The translations under genes and the position numbers were made by a program. A stretch of 41,988 bases of DNA from positions 1-41,988 of the IMG/VR virus record IMGVR_UViG_3300023116_000004; one strand, written 5' to 3'. The number at the start of each line of letters is the position of its first letter. Position 1 is the stretch's first letter. Source of the DNA: a virus. Below are positions 38,480-41,988 of this stretch, piece by piece. The notes under the pieces were generated by a model, which did not search any database, was not told where the DNA came from, and saw only the letters and a list, made by a program, of their open reading frames with translations.

Positions 38480-38962
38480 ATGGAAAAACAATGTGTGGTC
38501 TGTGGTGCCACTTATGAATCGAAGATGCCCTGGGCAAAGTATTGCTCCAATAGGTGTTCTTGTGCGGCCAAGAAGGCCCGTAACCCTGATAGGTATCGGT
38601 CCTACAGCAATGCCTATTACAAGGCCAACAAGGCCTCTGTAAGGGCCTGTAGCCGCAAGTGGAAGAAAGCCAACCTGGATAAGCACAACCTTCATTGTCA
38701 CAAGTATAGGGTCAAGAAGAGGCAAGGCGATGCACAGGGGTGTTCAGATTGGGCTGATTTGATGGTGAACCCATTGGTAGGCAAGCCTTGTTTTTATTGT
38801 GGTGACTTTGAGTCTGGTTATCACATTGACCATCACATCCCTATTTCTAAGGGAGGCCCACATGAGCCTTGGAATTTGAGGGTGGCGTGTCCTAGGTGCA
38901 ACATGAGCAAGAGTCAGAAGCTGCCCAGGACCACCTTTTGCGAAGAGTTATTTTATGTCTGA
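38480..38962 (+). CDS. HNH endonuclease near terminase
   Basis: The 160-residue product (ATG 38480, preceded by GGGAGGAG) has an N-terminal zinc unit (Cys5, Cys8, Cys22, Cys26), a basic middle and a C-terminal HNH site: CFYCGDF (104-110), HIDHHIPISKGG (115-126), NLRVACPRCN (132-141). HNH nucleases next to terminase can assist packaging, as in HK97-like phages, or be homing enzymes. The stop overlaps the next gene by 8 nt. A longer frame from 38453 is possible but lacks a ribosome site. Confidence 0.8.
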   Translation: MEKQCVVCGATYESKMPWAKYCSNRCSCAAKKARNPDRYRSYSNAYYKANKASVRACSRKWKKANLDKHNLHCHKYRVKKRQGDAQGCSDWADLMVNPLVGKPCFYCGDFESGYHIDHHIPISKGGPHEPWNLRVACPRCNMSKSQKLPRTTFCEELFYV

Positions 38963-39233
38963 AACAAAGAAGCGAACGAGGGGAAGACCTGCCAGGCGCA
39001 GGTCCATGCTGGAATCACCTGACCTTAGGTGGAGAGCTGGTAAAGAGCCAAAGATGGCTAAGGTAGTAGACAGGCCTTTCAACAGGAGCCTAATTAAGAC
39101 CGAGATAGGGTTGGTGAGGGTGAAAGACAATGAGTTGTTCCAAAAGGGCCTGGAGATCCCTGTATGGGTTGAGAAAGGGACTGATAAGCTGATCTGCAAG
39201 GGTGTTCCAAAGCAGCTTGATCGTTGGGCATGA
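38955..39233 (+). CDS. Hypothetical basic protein before TerL
   Basis: The 92-residue product begins MSETKKRTRGRPARRRSMLE, a basic AT-hook-like start (RGRPARRR), followed by a beta-like second half (IGLVRVKDNELFQKGLEIPVW). It overlaps both neighbours (8 nt before, ATGA with TerL). It could help terminase bind DNA, but there is no family match. Confidence 0.6.
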   Translation: MSETKKRTRGRPARRRSMLESPDLRWRAGKEPKMAKVVDRPFNRSLIKTEIGLVRVKDNELFQKGLEIPVWVEKGTDKLICKGVPKQLDRWA

Positions 39234-40897
39234 AGTGGACTCCGCATCCCATCATCAAGATCCCTACCAGGGAAGAGGCTGAAGCTCTGAACGATCAGGG
39301 GAAGCTTCTTGAGTATTACCAGAAGAGGGAAGAACTGATTCAGCTTGAGGCTGCTGATCCATACACCTATGGAACGGATCATCATAATACCTCTGGAGTC
39401 TTTGATCATTGGAAAGATGTCGATGATGCAATCGATAACCCTGATGTCGATGTGATTTACATCTTCGGTGGCAATCGTGGTGGCAAGAGTCGTTACCTAG
39501 CTTCGAGGATGGTTAGGGCCATGGTGAACAGGCCCAACATGAAGATCTGGTGCTGTCACTCTAGCAATGACTCTAGTATACAGGTTCAGCAGCCCTACAT
39601 TCACACGTATTTGCCACTACAATGGAAGGAACAGAAGAAGACTGTTCGTTCTGTAGCCAATATCTCTTTCACCCAAAAGAACGGCTTCTCAGGCAGGACT
39701 ATTGTAGGCCCTAACCACTCTCAGATGTGGTTCAAAAATTACACTCAGGATCTATCCACCCTAGAGGGAACTGAGTTGGACTTGATCTGGTTTGATGAGT
39801 TGGTGCCACAAGCCTGGGTAGAAACGCTTAAATACCGCCTTGTCTCTCGCAAGGGGAAGATGTTGATCACGTTTACACCAATCGAGGGGTATTCTACGGC
39901 TGTCAAATCGGCCATGGACGGTGCCATGATCGAGGAGACTAGAGAAGCCAAGCTGATTGACCCTAAAAGCCCTGGCACAATCCCTGGAGTCCCTCCTGGT
40001 CACATGCCGTATAAGGGGAGGACCAAGAATGGTAGCGGCAAGCTGTTTTGGTTTTTCTCGGAGTGGAACCCGTATACGCCTTTTGACAGGTTACAGAAGA
40101 CACTGAAAGGAAGGACTAGGGAAGAGCTGGAGATTAGGGCCTATGGCTACGTCTCCAACCCTGTTACGGGCAAGTTCCCTCGGTTCACGGATCGCAACAT
40201 CATCAAAGCCTCTGATGTTCCCAGGGAAGGCACTAACTACATGGTTTGTGACCCTACACCAGGAGATCGGAATTGGTTCTTTTTGTGGGCTAGGGTCGAT
40301 GATCTCGGTCGTGTTTTTGTCTACAGGGAGTTCCCTGATTACAAGAACCATGGGGAGTGGGCTGTTCCAAGCAGTAAGCTCGACGGTAAACCTGGACCTG
40401 CACAAACAGCAGATTGCGGTCGGAACATTGCTCAGTGGAAACAGTTGATCAGGGAAGTGGAGAAATCTGATGGCGGGATCCATGAGAGATACATCGATCC
40501 CAGAGCTGGTAGAACTGCTGTGTTAGGTCAGCGAGAACACAACCAATCGCTGATAGATTTGCTTGCTACACCGGATCGAGGTGCTGGAGGTCAAGTAACT
40601 CAAGACGGGTTACATTTTACTCCTGCAAGCATGGCGCATATCGACGAATCAGTTGCACTTGTCAATAATTTGTTTGCCTATAATCTGGCCGAAGAAGTGA
40701 CGGTTCTTAATGAGCCGAAACTCTATATCTCCGAGGAGTGCGGTAACTTAATTTACAGTCTGAGGACGTGGACTAATGCGGATGGTGACAAAGGGGCTTG
40801 TAAGGATCCCTGTGACGCCTTGCGCTACCTGATTTTAATGGACCCAATGTATGTCCCACGTCAGGCCGAATACACATCAGAACCAGGGTCTTACTAG
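39230..40897 (+). CDS. terL: Terminase large subunit
   Basis: This 555-residue protein is the DNA packaging motor. The ATPase has Walker A GGNRGGKS (about residues 80-88) and Walker B LDLIWFDEL (about 184-192). The RNase H-like nuclease has VCDPTPGDRNW (about 340), YIDPRAG (about 422) and DPCDALRYL (about 527), the three acidic positions. The ATG at 39230 overlaps the preceding stop; a TTG start 6 bases upstream is less likely. It precedes the portal gene as usual. Confidence 0.92.
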   Translation: MKWTPHPIIKIPTREEAEALNDQGKLLEYYQKREELIQLEAADPYTYGTDHHNTSGVFDHWKDVDDAIDNPDVDVIYIFGGNRGGKSRYLASRMVRAMVNRPNMKIWCCHSSNDSSIQVQQPYIHTYLPLQWKEQKKTVRSVANISFTQKNGFSGRTIVGPNHSQMWFKNYTQDLSTLEGTELDLIWFDELVPQAWVETLKYRLVSRKGKMLITFTPIEGYSTAVKSAMDGAMIEETREAKLIDPKSPGTIPGVPPGHMPYKGRTKNGSGKLFWFFSEWNPYTPFDRLQKTLKGRTREELEIRAYGYVSNPVTGKFPRFTDRNIIKASDVPREGTNYMVCDPTPGDRNWFFLWARVDDLGRVFVYREFPDYKNHGEWAVPSSKLDGKPGPAQTADCGRNIAQWKQLIREVEKSDGGIHERYIDPRAGRTAVLGQREHNQSLIDLLATPDRGAGGQVTQDGLHFTPASMAHIDESVALVNNLFAYNLAEEVTVLNEPKLYISEECGNLIYSLRTWTNADGDKGACKDPCDALRYLILMDPMYVPRQAEYTSEPGSY

Positions 40898-40902
40898 GCC
40901 CT

Positions 40903-40916
40903 AGGTGACAAACACC
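40903..40916 (+). repeat. Start-associated repeat AGGTGACAAACACC before portal
   Basis: The repeat ends directly at the portal ATG (40917), with no Shine-Dalgarno sequence. It is the same core as at 4658 and 36565. Confidence 0.8.
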
Positions 40917-41988
40917 ATGCACAGCAACTACGTTGACGGAGATAAACTCCAAAACACTACGGACCCCAACATCTCCGAGCTTCACAAGGACTTTGTTCGA
41001 TCTTACAGCGACGAGCGGATCACCTACCGAGTCAGAGAGAGTGATGAAACACGATTCTCCACTTGGAATGGACAGAGCAGGGACGGCAAGAAACACGCAA
41101 GAGACTTAGGTCAGCAACCCTTTCCTTGGGAGGGTGCATCTGACACTCGCATCCGTCTGGCAGATGAGGTCTGTTCTTTCATGGTGCAGTTGTCTACCTC
41201 CGCTCTCAGCCGTGCTGCTTTGAACGTAGGAGGAGTGGAAGGCAAAGACCATGAAGATGCCAGTGCGGTCGGTGTTTATCTTCGGTGGATGTTGCAGACA
41301 GTGTTGCAACCTGACTTTGAGGAAGAATTGGAACTCCACGCAGAATATGCAGCACAATACGGCTGGAGTGTCCTTCACACTACCTGGGATCGCTGCTATG
41401 CCCAGGTCCCACAGCAAATATCCCTCGAAGGCCTCGCCCGGTTCATGGGAGGAACCGATAACTCACCAAACATCGAGGCACTCCAGTCGGCTCTCAAAAA
41501 CGAGAAGGAATACTTGGCTGACCTGTTGGTTGGTAGCAACCCAGGCCTGAAGAGGCAGAAGGCCCTGAAACACATCAACGAGGTCGCGAAGACAGGAAAG
41601 ACTGTGTTCGACGTGCCTCAGATGACGAAAAATCAACCCAGCATCGTAGCCCTTCGACCTTACTTTGAAATTCTATTCCCCCCTGAAACACAGGATTGGC
41701 ACAGGGCCAGGGCCATCTTTCGACGCGATTATTACACCTTGGCAGAGATCGAGGAGAAAGCCACTAACGGTGATTGGGATGAAAAGTTTGTTGAAAAGAT
41801 CAAGCGAACAGCGGGACGGAACACCACCGTGTGGGACACGGGACTTTCGCCAGTAACAGGTAACAGTGAGAAGCTGGATGATCGAAGCAACCTTGTGGAG
41901 ATTGTTCATGCATACTCAAGGCGAGTTACTGAGAACGGCAACCCTGGAATCTACCAGACTGTGTTCAGCCCTTACATGCACAAGGATG
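40917..41988 (+). CDS. Portal protein, N-terminal part (gene split by window ends)
   Basis: The N-terminal 357 codons of the portal gene begin MHSNYVDGDKLQNTTDPNIS. QQPFPWEGASDTRIRLADEV (about residues 67-86) is typical of the N-terminal wing of podovirus-type portals. It continues without break into 1-1155; bases 41862-41988 duplicate 1-127. The first start is the ATG at 40917, which abuts a repeat copy. It follows the terminase gene by 19 bases. Confidence 0.85.
   Translation, partial: MHSNYVDGDKLQNTTDPNISELHKDFVRSYSDERITYRVRESDETRFSTWNGQSRDGKKHARDLGQQPFPWEGASDTRIRLADEVCSFMVQLSTSALSRAALNVGGVEGKDHEDASAVGVYLRWMLQTVLQPDFEEELELHAEYAAQYGWSVLHTTWDRCYAQVPQQISLEGLARFMGGTDNSPNIEALQSALKNEKEYLADLLVGSNPGLKRQKALKHINEVAKTGKTVFDVPQMTKNQPSIVALRPYFEILFPPETQDWHRARAIFRRDYYTLAEIEEKATNGDWDEKFVEKIKRTAGRNTTVWDTGLSPVTGNSEKLDDRSNLVEIVHAYSRRVTENGNPGIYQTVFSPYMHKD
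41862..41988. repeat. Terminal direct repeat, right copy
   Basis: Exact copy of bases 1-127; see the left copy. The unique circle is therefore 41861 bp. Confidence 0.95.

Noticed and set aside
41862-41988. Physical direct terminal repeat of the virion DNA
   Set aside because: It falls inside the portal gene and has the odd size of an assembler overlap; a T7-like terminal repeat would not lie in a coding gene in this way.

Overview
The window is one complete circular phage genome of about 41.86 kb, linearised inside the portal gene. Bases 1-127 reappear exactly at 41862-41988, and the portal reading frame runs through that join. The phage is a temperate, podovirus-like (short-tailed) dsDNA virus. 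It has a tyrosine integrase with an attP-like tRNA fragment, portal, scaffold, an SU10/DUF5309-like capsid protein, gp11-like and gp12-like tail tube proteins, and three large internal proteins. I see no tape measure or tail sheath. An exported SleB-type hydrolase and a lipoprotein suggest a Gram-negative host. The integrase variant (N-x-x-R-H instead of H-x-x-R-H) and its C-terminal block remind me of enzymes from Verrucomicrobiota. That host call is an inference of low to moderate confidence.

Layout. (1) Packaging and late genes, + strand, 37.7 kb across the join to 24.9 kb: TerS candidate, HNH nuclease, TerL, portal, scaffold, capsid, head-tail adaptor, fibres and carbohydrate-binding proteins, a probable holin/lipoprotein pair, a GT4 glycosyltransferase, tail nozzle, more fibre-like proteins, internal proteins and a 2091-residue polyvalent protein. 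A hairpin closes the unit. (2) Accessory and lysogeny genes, - strand, 25.1-30.1 kb: three glycosyltransferase-type genes, a ribbon-helix-helix (RHH) protein, a SleB hydrolase, a C5-methyltransferase-like protein, two unknowns and the integrase. (3) A small switch region, 30.1-30.7 kb, with divergent and antisense regulator-sized genes. (4) Early genes, + strand, 30.5-37.6 kb: resolvase-like nuclease, an SSB-like protein, RecE-like exonuclease, ParB-like protein, HNH protein, an initiator with an internal origin-like array, DnaB helicase, dNMP kinase and small proteins. Many early genes overlap by ATGA and are probably translationally coupled. No DNA or RNA polymerase gene is seen, so the phage presumably uses host polymerases.

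The most striking feature is a short repeat, ATGACTAACACC. It has eight exact copies plus relatives with the core GGTGACAAACACC or GTGACTAACAY. Copies sit just upstream of start codons or at the borders of gene cassettes in every part of the genome. It is not a Shine-Dalgarno sequence. It resembles, by analogy, the start-associated sequences and stoperators of some actinobacteriophages. The cassettes between 25.1 and 29.0 kb are each bordered by a copy. Two RHH proteins and a small winged-helix-like protein are candidate binders.

A second notable feature is the integrase start. Its Shine-Dalgarno and start codon abut a 50-nt fragment equal to the 3' part of a tRNA-Ala(GGC) gene, so the first 17 codons are tRNA sequence. 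Integration in this core should detach the integrase body from its own promoter and ribosome site.
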